A program made the translations under genes and the position numbers. 25,863 nt of DNA from NCBI GenBank assembly GCA_945877525.1, contig CAMDVP010000013.1, forward strand, positions 1-25,863, in the 5' to 3' direction. This document shows, piece after piece, positions 15,077-21,829 of this stretch (position 1 is the stretch's first letter; each line of letters begins with the position of its first letter). Under the pieces are notes generated by a model. It did not search any database, had not been told where the DNA came from, and saw nothing but the letters and a program-made list of their open reading frames with translations. The stretch comes from an uncultured Clostridia bacterium (lineage in GTDB: Bacteria; Bacillota; Clostridia; Christensenellales; Aristaeellaceae).

Positions 15077-16318
15077 TTAGATCCAGTGATTAAACGCAGC
15101 CACGGTGCCCAGTATATTCAAGGACACGCCAAAGCACAATAAGGGTAAATTCAGCCTGTCAAAGCGATCATCCTGCTCAGCTTTCCAGCAAAGCAGTCCC
15201 AGATACAGCCAGGGCAACGTATCCAGCAGATAGCGGTTGCCAAAGTGCCAGCCGCCCAAAGTGCGGTGCGCACAGAGAATCAATCCATAGATCATGGAAA
15301 GCAGCGGGAGCGTGACCAGAAGAAACACGCAGTGCTGCTTTTCTTGATGCCGAAATCGCCTGACAAGGGCGCATGCCCATGCAGCAGCCAGAGAGAAATA
15401 CATGGGATTTGCCAGCCAGAAAGCCATGCCGTTGGCACTGTAAAAGGTGAGAGGTTCCTCAGAACCATTCCATTGAGGCAGGCGCAGCAGTGCGCGGAGG
15501 TTTTCCGCCATATAGGCGACGCTGAACTGACCATGTTCCGCTCGGGTAAACTCAGGCAGATAGTTGTGTCCAAACTCCAACACGCTTCCAAACCGAAGAT
15601 AGTTCAGCGCCATATAAGAGCTGCCCAGAAGCAGCGGACCAATGGCCCAGTACCACCGGCGCAGCACTGTGCCAACAGGCGTAAAACCGGGGTACTTCTC
15701 CCGCTCATGGCGGTAGAGAAGGTATAGCAGCACGGGCAGATACATGGCTACCATGGGCCTGCAGCCCACCGCACAAGCCCAACAGGTCAGCGATACACCG
15801 CCCTGGCCCCTGAGCGCATGAAAGATCGCCATCAGCGAAAGCGCAAAGCACAGGTTCTGCGCAATGAACCACACATACCCTGTGAAGCAGATGAACAGAT
15901 ACCCTGTGCCCAGCAGCAGGAAAAGCACCCACATCAGCCCATTTCTGTCGCGGTGCACACTGCTGTACAAAAGGCAGGCGTAAACCACACTCAGCAGCGT
16001 GACGGAAAGGGCAATCAATCCATCCGGCGTATTCTCGCCAAACATGGCCGCGAAGGGAAGCATGACATAGGAAGGGAAGGGCGGAAAGCTGACATAGTAC
16101 CGGCCGTCAACAATGGCCAACTCCAGCCAGGTGTAATCCCGTCCCAGATCAAGGCGGCCCTCCAGCCACGCACAGGCCTGCAACGTATAGGAGTTGTACG
16201 GGTTATGGTGGGTGGGCCACTGGCCGGTGAACATCATTACCGGCAGAAGGGCCAGTGCCATGCACAGAGCGCAGATGAGGATCAGCCGAAGGGGTTCGCG
16301 AGCAGATGTATGCTGCAT
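15077..16318 (-). CDS. Polytopic membrane protein, probably GT-C-type glycosyltransferase
   Basis: The protein has 413 residues and about ten or eleven hydrophobic segments. After the first helix is an outside loop with acidic residues (LEGRLDLGRDYTWLELA) and then VDGRYYVSFPPFPSYVMLPFA. Further on are GYVWFIAQNLCFALSLMA, the Arg-containing CRPMVAMYLPVLLYLL and HFGNRYLLDTLPWLYLGL. This arrangement resembles GT-C enzymes, which move sugars from lipid carriers, with acidic residues in the first loop. The match is one of architecture and remembered similar proteins, not of a decisive motif, so substrate and acceptor are unknown. AAGGAG lies 7 nt before the ATG. It appears to be transcribed alone from the promoter at 16350-16379; no terminator is visible before the opposing gene. 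Confidence 0.72.
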   Translation of the reverse strand: MQHTSAREPLRLILICALCMALALLPVMMFTGQWPTHHNPYNSYTLQACAWLEGRLDLGRDYTWLELAIVDGRYYVSFPPFPSYVMLPFAAMFGENTPDGLIALSVTLLSVVYACLLYSSVHRDRNGLMWVLFLLLGTGYLFICFTGYVWFIAQNLCFALSLMAIFHALRGQGGVSLTCWACAVGCRPMVAMYLPVLLYLLYRHEREKYPGFTPVGTVLRRWYWAIGPLLLGSSYMALNYLRFGSVLEFGHNYLPEFTRAEHGQFSVAYMAENLRALLRLPQWNGSEEPLTFYSANGMAFWLANPMYFSLAAAWACALVRRFRHQEKQHCVFLLVTLPLLSMIYGLILCAHRTLGGWHFGNRYLLDTLPWLYLGLLCWKAEQDDRFDRLNLPLLCFGVSLNILGTVAAFNHWI

Positions 16319-16349
16319 AAAGCGTCTCCTTGCATCAAAAAGTATCTAC

Positions 16350-16379
16350 AGTATATACGATTGAAGACGGAAATGTCAT
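16350..16379 (-). promoter_or_regulatory. Promoter of the GT-C-like membrane protein gene
   Basis: Read on the minus strand: -35 ATGACA (16374-16379), an 18-bp spacer and -10 TATACT (16350-16355). It lies about 30 nt above the start codon and ribosome site. Confidence 0.6.
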
Positions 16380-16461
16380 CCATGTCGGGAAAAAAATGTC
16401 CAGTTTGACCGTTTTATCTGCGCCTGAGGTTCGGAAAAAGAAAGGGGAGAACAGAAATTTC

Positions 16462-16489
16462 TTGAAAACCGAAGGGGAAGGCGCATAAT
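16462..16489 (+). promoter_or_regulatory. Candidate upstream promoter (P1) of ppdK
   Basis: -35 TTGAAA (16462-16467), a 16-bp spacer and -10 CATAAT (16484-16489). It would give a leader of about 135 nt. Bases 16380-16461 between the divergent promoters hold no gene that I can see. Confidence 0.5.
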
Positions 16490-16492
16490 CAC

Positions 16493-16527
16493 TTGCAAAA
16501 CCGACAAAATAATGGTATCATTGATAC
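16493..16527 (+). promoter_or_regulatory. Candidate downstream promoter (P2) of ppdK with overlapping palindrome
   Basis: -35 TTGCAA (16493-16498), a 17-bp spacer and -10 TATCAT (16516-16521). The -10 lies inside the perfect 13-bp palindrome GTATCA-T-TGATAC (16515-16527), which would also cover the bases just before the start. A protein bound here would block P2 and sit in the path of P1. Confidence 0.55.
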
Positions 16528-16542
16528 GATATATGAGGGATC

Positions 16543-16605
16543 AGTCCGTCGGGCGGAGCAATGCGCCCTGACGGGCTATGTCCATGCGGCGCAGCAATGC
16601 GACGC
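16543..16605 (+). ncRNA. Structured 5' leader of ppdK: two hairpins with the same AGCAAU loop
   Basis: Hairpin 1 (16543-16577) has 13 base pairs: AGTCCGTC pairs with GACGGGCT and GGGCG with CGCCC, with one bulged U and one G-U pair. Its loop is GAGCAATG. Hairpin 2 (16586-16605) has GCG-G-CGC facing GCG-A-CGC with one G-A mismatch and the loop AGCAAT. The surrounding 15-mers at 16553-16567 and 16589-16603 are identical in 13 positions. No U-tract follows, so this is not a terminator. The ribosome site GAGGAGGAG lies downstream of both and looks unpaired. I recognise no known riboswitch. This is a predicted cis-acting leader, not a proven separate RNA. Confidence 0.5.
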
Positions 16606-16630
16606 TAAAACCAACGAGGAGGAGTTTCCA

Positions 16631-19276
16631 ATGGAGAAGAAGTATGTGTACCTCTTCAAGGAAGGCAACGCCAACATGCGTGAGCTGCTTGGCGGCAAGG
16701 GTGCCAACCTTGCCGAAATGACCAACCTTGGCATGCCCGTGCCCCAGGGCTTCACCGTGACCACCGAAGCCTGCACCCGGTACTACACCGACGGTAAGGT
16801 CATTGGCGAGGACATCGTCAAGCAGATCTTCGACGCTCTGGCCAAGACCGAAGAGGTTGCCGGCAAGAAGTTCGGCGACGATGAGAATCCCTTCCTGGTG
16901 TCTGTGCGCTCCGGCGCCCGCGCTTCCATGCCCGGCATGATGGATACCATCCTGAACCTGGGCCTGACCGACGTGTCTGTGAAGGGCCTGGCTAAGAAAA
17001 CCAATAACGAGCATTTTGCCTACGATGCCTACCGCCGTTTCATCGCCATGTTCTCCGATGTGGTGATGGAAATTCCGAAGAGCAAGTTCGAAGCTGTGCT
17101 GGACGAGTTCAAGGAGAAGAAGGGCGTCAAGTTCGACCGCGACCTGTCCGCTGAAGACCTGAAGGAAGTTGTGGTGCGCTTCAAGGCCATCTACAAGGAA
17201 GCCATGGGCGTGGACTTCCCCCAGGATCCCAAGGTTCAGCTGATGGAGGCCGTGAAGGCCGTGTTCCGCAGCTGGGACAACCCCCGCGCCATCTACTATC
17301 GCCGCATGAACGACATCCCCGGCGACTGGGGCACTGCCGTGAACGTGCAGGCCATGGTGTTTGGCAACATGGGCGAGACCTCCGGTACCGGCGTGGCCTT
17401 CACCCGCAACCCCTCTACCGGTGAAAAGAAGCTCTATGGCGAGTATCTGCTCAACGCCCAGGGCGAGGACGTGGTGGCTGGTATCCGTACCCCCCAGCCC
17501 ATCGCAACCCTGGAAGAGGCCATGCCCAATGTGTATCAGCAGTTTGTGGACATTGCCGGCAAGCTGGAAGCCCACTACCGCGACATGCAGGACATGGAGT
17601 ACACCATCGAGGAAGGCAAGCTCTTCATGCTGCAGACCCGTAACGGCAAGCGTACCGCTCAGGCTGCTCTGAAGATCGCCGTCGATCTGGTGGACGAGGG
17701 CGTGCTGTCCGAGGAAGAGGCCGTGCTGAAGGTTGAGCCCAAGCAGCTCGACAGCCTGCTGCACCCCAACTTCGATGCTGCCGCCATCAAGAAGGCTCCC
17801 GTCATTGCCAAGGGCCTGCCCGCTTCTCCCGGTGCCGGCGCTGGCGCGATCTACTTCACCGCCGAGAAGGCTGCCGAGCACGGCAAGAACAAGGAAAAGG
17901 TCATTCTGGTCCGCAAGGAGACCACCCCTGAGGATATCGAGGGCATGGACTTCTCCCAGGCTATCCTGACTGCTTTCGGCGGCATGACCTCTCACGCTGC
18001 CGTGGTTGCCCGTGGCATGGGCCGCGCTGCCGTCGTTGGCTGCGGCGACCTGAAGTTCGACGAGGAAAACAACACTGTGTCCATCGCCGGCAAGGTGTAT
18101 CACGAGGGTGACTTCATCTCCGTGGACGGCTCCACCGGCAATGTGTACGACGGCCTGGTTCCCACTGTGGAGGCTTCCATCTCCGGCGACTTCGCCCGCT
18201 TCATGGGCTGGGCCGACAAGGCTCGCCGCCTGCAGGTGCGCACCAACGCCGACACCCCCCGCGACACCAAGCAGGCTGTGGCCTTTGGTGCCGAGGGCAT
18301 CGGTCTGTGCCGTACCGAGCACATGTTCTTTGAAGCGACCCGCATCGCCGCCGTGCGTGAGATGATCCTGGCTGACACCAAGGAGCAGCGCGAGAAGGCC
18401 CTGGCGAAGATTCTGCCCATGCAGCAGGGTGACTTCGAGGCCATGTACAAGGCCCTTGAAGGCCGTCCCATGACCGTGCGTTACCTGGATCCGCCGCTCC
18501 ACGAGTTCGTGCCTCACCTGGACATGGAGGACGAAATCGCTGAGCTGGCCGCCAACCTGGGCCGCACTGTGGAGGAAGTCAAGCAGAAGATCAACGCTCT
18601 ACATGAATCCAACCCCATGATGGGCCATCGTGGCTGCCGTCTGGCCGTGACCTATCCCGAAATCGCTGAGATGCAGACCCGCGCCGTGCTGCAGGCCGCC
18701 ATCAACGTGAAGAAGGAATGCGGCTATGACATCGTGCCCGAGATCATGATCCCCCTGGTCGGCTCCAAGAAGGAACTGGCCTATGTCAAGGGCATTGTGG
18801 ACGACACCGCCAAGAAGGTGTTCGAGGAGCAGGGCATGACCCTGGAGTATCACGTCGGCACCATGATCGAGATTCCGCGCGCGGCTGTGACCGCCGACGA
18901 AATCGCCGAGGAAGCCGAGTTCTTCTCCTTCGGCACCAACGACCTGACCCAGATGACCTTCGGCTTCTCCCGTGACGACGCCGGCAAGTTCCTGGGCAGC
19001 TACTATGACAACAAGATCTTCGAGAGCGATCCCTTCGCCCGTCTGGATACTGAGGGCGTGGGCAAGCTGGTGAAGATGGCCGCCTCCCTGGGCCGTCAGA
19101 CTCGTCCCAACCTGAAGCTGGGCATCTGCGGCGAGCACGGCGGCGACCCGAGCTCCGTGATGTTCTGCCACAAGATCGGCCTGAACTATGTGAGCTGCTC
19201 TCCCTTCCGTGTGCCGATTGCCCGTTTGGCTGCCGCCCATGCTGCTATCCTGGAAAAGCAGGGCAAGCTGGACTGA
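16631..19276 (+). CDS. ppdK: Pyruvate, phosphate dikinase
   Basis: Interconverts pyruvate + ATP + Pi with PEP + AMP + PPi. In anaerobes it can serve glycolysis with PPi or gluconeogenesis. The N-terminal ATP-grasp domain has LLGGKGANLAEMTNLGMPVP, SVRSGARASMPGMMDTILN and GTGVAFTRNPSTGEK. The swivelling domain has FGGMTSHAAVVARGM with catalytic His455. The residue before GGMTSH is Phe, where I remember Arg in other enzymes. The C-terminal PEP-binding TIM barrel has CRTEHMFF, MGHRGCRLAVTYPEI, FSFGTNDLTQMTFGFSRDD and GICGEHGGDPSS with catalytic Cys833. The 881 residues fit the family (C. symbiosum 874). The ATG follows GAGGAGGAG; an open frame from 16493 is leader RNA. Codon choice is more biased than in neighbouring genes (AAG, GGC, CTG, CGT/CGC), suggesting high expression. 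Confidence 0.97.
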   Translation: MEKKYVYLFKEGNANMRELLGGKGANLAEMTNLGMPVPQGFTVTTEACTRYYTDGKVIGEDIVKQIFDALAKTEEVAGKKFGDDENPFLVSVRSGARASMPGMMDTILNLGLTDVSVKGLAKKTNNEHFAYDAYRRFIAMFSDVVMEIPKSKFEAVLDEFKEKKGVKFDRDLSAEDLKEVVVRFKAIYKEAMGVDFPQDPKVQLMEAVKAVFRSWDNPRAIYYRRMNDIPGDWGTAVNVQAMVFGNMGETSGTGVAFTRNPSTGEKKLYGEYLLNAQGEDVVAGIRTPQPIATLEEAMPNVYQQFVDIAGKLEAHYRDMQDMEYTIEEGKLFMLQTRNGKRTAQAALKIAVDLVDEGVLSEEEAVLKVEPKQLDSLLHPNFDAAAIKKAPVIAKGLPASPGAGAGAIYFTAEKAAEHGKNKEKVILVRKETTPEDIEGMDFSQAILTAFGGMTSHAAVVARGMGRAAVVGCGDLKFDEENNTVSIAGKVYHEGDFISVDGSTGNVYDGLVPTVEASISGDFARFMGWADKARRLQVRTNADTPRDTKQAVAFGAEGIGLCRTEHMFFEATRIAAVREMILADTKEQREKALAKILPMQQGDFEAMYKALEGRPMTVRYLDPPLHEFVPHLDMEDEIAELAANLGRTVEEVKQKINALHESNPMMGHRGCRLAVTYPEIAEMQTRAVLQAAINVKKECGYDIVPEIMIPLVGSKKELAYVKGIVDDTAKKVFEEQGMTLEYHVGTMIEIPRAAVTADEIAEEAEFFSFGTNDLTQMTFGFSRDDAGKFLGSYYDNKIFESDPFARLDTEGVGKLVKMAASLGRQTRPNLKLGICGEHGGDPSSVMFCHKIGLNYVSCSPFRVPIARLAAAHAAILEKQGKLD

Positions 19277-19310
19277 GACGTATCCGTGCCACCCAAGGAT
19301 TTGTGACCTT

Positions 19311-19340
19311 GCGGCTCCCTCTGATGGGGGAGCCGCTTTT
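19311..19340 (+). terminator. Intrinsic terminator of ppdK
   Basis: GCGGCTCCC (19311-19319) pairs with GGGAGCCGC (19328-19336); T-G and C-G pairs can extend the stem to 11 bp with a UGAU loop. Four T residues follow. It lies 34 nt after the ppdK stop. The short T-tract may permit some read-through into the next gene, for which I see no separate promoter. Confidence 0.85.
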
Positions 19341-19373
19341 CACATCAGGCGGCATTAGCTGCATGGAGAGACT

Positions 19374-20171
19374 ATGAGAAAGGTTCAACTGATCCTGATA
19401 GACGGCATGCGTCCGGATGCGCTGACAGGCTGCAGCAGCCCGGACGCGGCGTGGCTGCTGGCCCATACGCTGCATACCCTTGCGGGGCGGACGGTGGTTC
19501 CACCGGTCACACTGCCTTGTCACATGTCCCTGTTCCATTCCGTGGATCCGGCGCGTCACGGCGTGACCACCAACGTTTACACGCCCCAGGTGAGGCCAAT
19601 CGACGGGCTGTTTGAATGCCTCGGACGAAAGTATCACTGTGGGATGTACTACAACTGGGAAGAATTGCGGGATGTGTCCCGGCCGGGAAGCTTGGCTGAG
19701 GCGCTCTGCTTCTCCCAATATGTCCACGGATTCGAGCGGAGCAACGCCATGGTCACTGAGGCGGCCATCCGTGGCATGCGCGAACATGGTATGGACATGA
19801 CTTTTACCTACCTTGGATGGGCGAACGAGGCAGGGCATGAGCATGGTTGGATGAGCGAACCCTATCTGCTGGCGGTGCGCGAGTCGCTGCGGTGCGTGAG
19901 GCAATTGATTGCTCAGGCGCCGCCTCAATGCATTACAATAGTGTTGGCGGATCACGGCGGCCATGATCGCACCCACGGCCTCGACATTCCAGAGGATATG
20001 ACCATTCCTGTGATGATTCACGGAATGGAAGAGGTTGGCAAGATGACGAAGCGCGTTTCCATCAAGGACATTGCGCCGACCCTTGCAGCGCTGATGGATT
20101 GCCCCGTGCCGAAGGAATGGGAGGGCCAAAACTTGATTTCATATCTTGGAAGGAGCGATTCAGATGCTTGA
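19374..20171 (+). CDS. Alkaline phosphatase-superfamily phosphodiesterase/nucleotide pyrophosphatase-like protein
   Basis: This 265-residue protein of the type I phosphodiesterase / nucleotide pyrophosphatase class has no signal peptide, so it is probably cytoplasmic. Visible catalytic features are Asp10 in LILIDGMRPD, the likely nucleophile Thr46 in PPVTLPCHMSLFHS, GH at residues 154-155, the metal pair Asp193-His194 in LADHGGHDRTHG, and His201. At the position where the family has a metal-binding Asp (D-x-x-G-H-x-x-G), this protein has Asn151 in WANEAGHEHG. Activity may therefore be altered. The substrate is unknown. The start follows a GGAGAG-like site. Its last 8 nt overlap bcp, so the two are probably translated from one message. 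Confidence 0.82.
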   Translation: MRKVQLILIDGMRPDALTGCSSPDAAWLLAHTLHTLAGRTVVPPVTLPCHMSLFHSVDPARHGVTTNVYTPQVRPIDGLFECLGRKYHCGMYYNWEELRDVSRPGSLAEALCFSQYVHGFERSNAMVTEAAIRGMREHGMDMTFTYLGWANEAGHEHGWMSEPYLLAVRESLRCVRQLIAQAPPQCITIVLADHGGHDRTHGLDIPEDMTIPVMIHGMEEVGKMTKRVSIKDIAPTLAALMDCPVPKEWEGQNLISYLGRSDSDA

Positions 20172-20622
20172 GGTTGGCAGTAAGGCGCCAATGTTCACCC
20201 TACCGGATCAGAACGGCGAGATGCATTCCCTGTCAGAATACGTCGGGCAGAAGGTTATCCTGTACTTTTATCCCAAGGATAATACCGCTGGCTGCACGGC
20301 GCAGGCCTGCGGCTTTGCAGAGCTTTATCCCCAGTTCCGCGAGCATGGCGCGGTGGTGCTTGGCGTGAGCAAGGACAGCGTGAACTCCCACAAAAAGTTT
20401 GAGGAAAAGTACGGCCTACCCTTCACTCTTTTGTCCGATCCGTCGCTGGAGGTCATTCAGGCGTATGGTGTGTGGCAGGAAAAGAAACTCTATGGCAAAG
20501 TATCCATGGGTGTCGTTCGCACCACCTATCTGATTGACGAACAGGGTGTCATTGTGAAGGCGATGGGGAAGGTCAAGGCTGCCGAAAACCCTGCGCAGAT
20601 GCTGAAAGCATTGGATGAATAA
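20164..20622 (+). CDS. bcp: Thioredoxin-dependent peroxiredoxin (Bcp/PrxQ)
   Basis: A peroxiredoxin of 152 residues that reduces H2O2 and organic hydroperoxides in the cytoplasm, using thioredoxin. It begins LEVGSKAPMFTLPDQNGE and has the catalytic segment YFYPKDNTAGCTAQAC. Cys44 is the peroxidatic cysteine and Cys49 the resolving cysteine five residues on, the PrxQ arrangement. VLGVSKDSVNSHKKFEEKYGL and RTTYLIDEQGVI follow as expected. The ATG at 20164 is used because GGAAGGAG lies 7 nt upstream; it overlaps the preceding gene by 8 nt. A strong bidirectional terminator follows. Confidence 0.95.
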   Translation: MLEVGSKAPMFTLPDQNGEMHSLSEYVGQKVILYFYPKDNTAGCTAQACGFAELYPQFREHGAVVLGVSKDSVNSHKKFEEKYGLPFTLLSDPSLEVIQAYGVWQEKKLYGKVSMGVVRTTYLIDEQGVIVKAMGKVKAAENPAQMLKALDE

Positions 20623-20630
20623 GCTGCAGG

Positions 20631-20677
20631 CAAACAAAAACAGACTGCTCCTGCTTGGGGCAGTCCGTTTTTGTTTG
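20631..20677. terminator. Bidirectional terminator between bcp and the ECF S-component gene
   Basis: A long, nearly perfect hairpin: 11 bp of CAAACAAAAAC with GTTTTTGTTTG, one A/C mismatch, then GACTGCTCC with GGGGCAGTC (one G-U pair) and a 5-nt loop TGCTT. The A-rich and T-rich flanks give a U-tract in either direction, fitting the convergent genes on each side. Confidence 0.93.
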
Positions 20678-20682
20678 GTCGA

Positions 20683-21228
20683 TTACTTGGTACTTTTCAG
20701 CCAGGGCAGGGCGCGCTGAAGGGCCATGACGATCAGGGGAATCAGCACAATGTGGAGGATGATACCCGGAATGGCAGTGGTGAACGCGCCCGAAAGAAAT
20801 GCCGCCCAGGTGAAGGCGGAGCTTGTCACGCCGGTCAGGATGACACGCACAACGCCCCAGACAATTCGCCCTGCAAGCATGGCTGCAAGCAAGGCCACAT
20901 AGATGTTGCCGGTGCGGCGGGGGAGCTTTGCATACAGCAGGCCGGATACCGCGCCATAGGCCGCCAGTTCAAAGCACATGGCGATACCGGTGGGCACCAG
21001 AGGCGGCATGCCGAACAGAGCAAAACGCAGAAGCGGTGCCACGGCACCCATGCCCGCCGCCCAGACGGGGCCACAGATAAAGCCGCAAAGCAGCACCGGA
21101 ATGTGCATGGGGCACAGCATATTGCCGATTTCTGGAATCTGGCCGGTGAGGAAGGGGAGTACCATGCACAGGGCAAGGCACAGGGCGGTGAGGACGAGCT
21201 TCTGAATACGGATGGTGTTGGTGTTCAT
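20683..21228 (-). CDS. ECF transporter S component (substrate unknown)
   Basis: The protein has 181 residues and about six hydrophobic segments. The start RIQKLVLTALCLALCMVLPF and the segments CPMHIPVLLCGFICGP, APLLRFALFGMPPLVPTG and FELAAYGAVSGLLY are of the kind found in S components of energy-coupling-factor vitamin importers. These proteins bind a vitamin or metal and use a shared EcfA/A'/T module, which is not in this window. No vitamin riboswitch lies upstream, so the substrate cannot be inferred. GGGAGAA precedes the ATG. The gene lies 61 nt after the DUF3842 gene and is probably its operon partner; the bidirectional terminator ends it. Confidence 0.85.
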   Translation of the reverse strand: MNTNTIRIQKLVLTALCLALCMVLPFLTGQIPEIGNMLCPMHIPVLLCGFICGPVWAAGMGAVAPLLRFALFGMPPLVPTGIAMCFELAAYGAVSGLLYAKLPRRTGNIYVALLAAMLAGRIVWGVVRVILTGVTSSAFTWAAFLSGAFTTAIPGIILHIVLIPLIVMALQRALPWLKSTK

Positions 21229-21289
21229 GATTCTTCTCCCTTTCTATTGTCTTCCGATCTGGGATGGGAGAAGCGCCTTCATGACGCCG

Positions 21290-21712
21290 TTAAGCACTGG
21301 GATTACAGATTTGCAGGATCAGCCGGACAGCCTCGTCCACCTGTTGGCGGCGGGTCATGGGCAGGACGCCCACCACACGTGTGCTGCAGCGGTCAGAGGG
21401 AATCAGCACCCGTGCTGCATTGCTCCGACCAACGGCGGCGGCCATGGCAGGGGTGATTTCACCCAGCATGGCGTCCGCAAGCACAAGACCAATCGGCCCG
21501 ACGATAATGTCTGCTTGCCTGCTTTGTACAATCACAGCGTTTTCACCCGTCGCTCCCTGAGCTGCTCCCGCGCCGATCATGCCACTGGTGGCCAGTGCAT
21601 TCGTGCCGACAGCAATAAGCGTATGCTGCCCGGACACACCCGCCTTGAGCAGGCCTTCGATGATCTGCGCACCCAAACGACCGCTTTGGCCGTCAATGAC
21701 AAGGATTCTCAC
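21290..21712 (-). CDS. DUF3842 family protein (Rossmann-like, function unknown)
   Basis: The protein has 140 residues. It opens RILVIDGQSGRLGAQIIEGL, a Rossmann-like beta-alpha start with a glycine-rich turn. LIAVGTNALATSGMIGAGA, QGATGENAVIV, DIIVGPIGLVLADAMLGEITP and RVLIPSDRC follow, a pattern I recognise as DUF3842. No catalytic function is known to me. The start is GTG at 21712, eight bases after GGAGGA; a nearby ATG is out of frame and meets a stop at once. The longer open frame to 21799 has no homology and runs through the promoter. It is the first gene of a two-gene operon with an ECF S component, which hints at a role linked to uptake or use of a cofactor. Confidence 0.88.
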   Translation of the reverse strand: MRILVIDGQSGRLGAQIIEGLLKAGVSGQHTLIAVGTNALATSGMIGAGAAQGATGENAVIVQSRQADIIVGPIGLVLADAMLGEITPAMAAAVGRSNAARVLIPSDRCSTRVVGVLPMTRRQQVDEAVRLILQICNPSA

Positions 21713-21745
21713 AGGATCATTCCTCCGCTGAGATGGTATAGGAGG

Positions 21746-21775
21746 ATTATAGCGAAACACAGCGCACTTTGTCAA
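21746..21775 (-). promoter_or_regulatory. Consensus promoter of the DUF3842-ECF operon
   Basis: On the minus strand: perfect -35 TTGACA (21770-21775), an 18-bp spacer and perfect -10 TATAAT (21746-21751). Start would be near 21739, giving a leader of only about 27 nt with no room for a riboswitch. The T-rich tail of the preceding operon's terminator lies just upstream. Confidence 0.88.
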
Positions 21776-21810
21776 GCAAAAGAAGAAGGCTGCCCGCATA
21801 GAGCAGCCTT
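21776..21810 (-). terminator. Terminator of the ABC importer operon
   Basis: Read on the minus strand, AAGGCTGC pairs with GCAGCCTT (8 bp, 9-nt loop) and is followed by the T-rich tail CTTCTTCTTTT. It lies 20 nt after the stop of the binding-protein gene. Confidence 0.85.
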
Positions 21811-21829
21811 CCCTAACCTGGAAAACGAA

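Noticed and set aside
16541..18517. A 658-codon minus-strand open frame inside ppdK
   Set aside because: It mirrors ppdK; His/Leu/Gly-rich low-complexity translation without motifs, caused by strong codon bias on the coding strand.
19277..19373. Possible separate promoter for the phosphodiesterase-bcp pair
   Set aside because: The 97-nt gap is mostly occupied by the ppdK terminator; no -35/-10 pair with sensible spacing was found.
21229..21289. Possible vitamin riboswitch upstream of the ECF S component
   Set aside because: The gap is only 61 nt and the operon leader about 27 nt; neither can hold a known riboswitch aptamer, and no conserved motif was seen.
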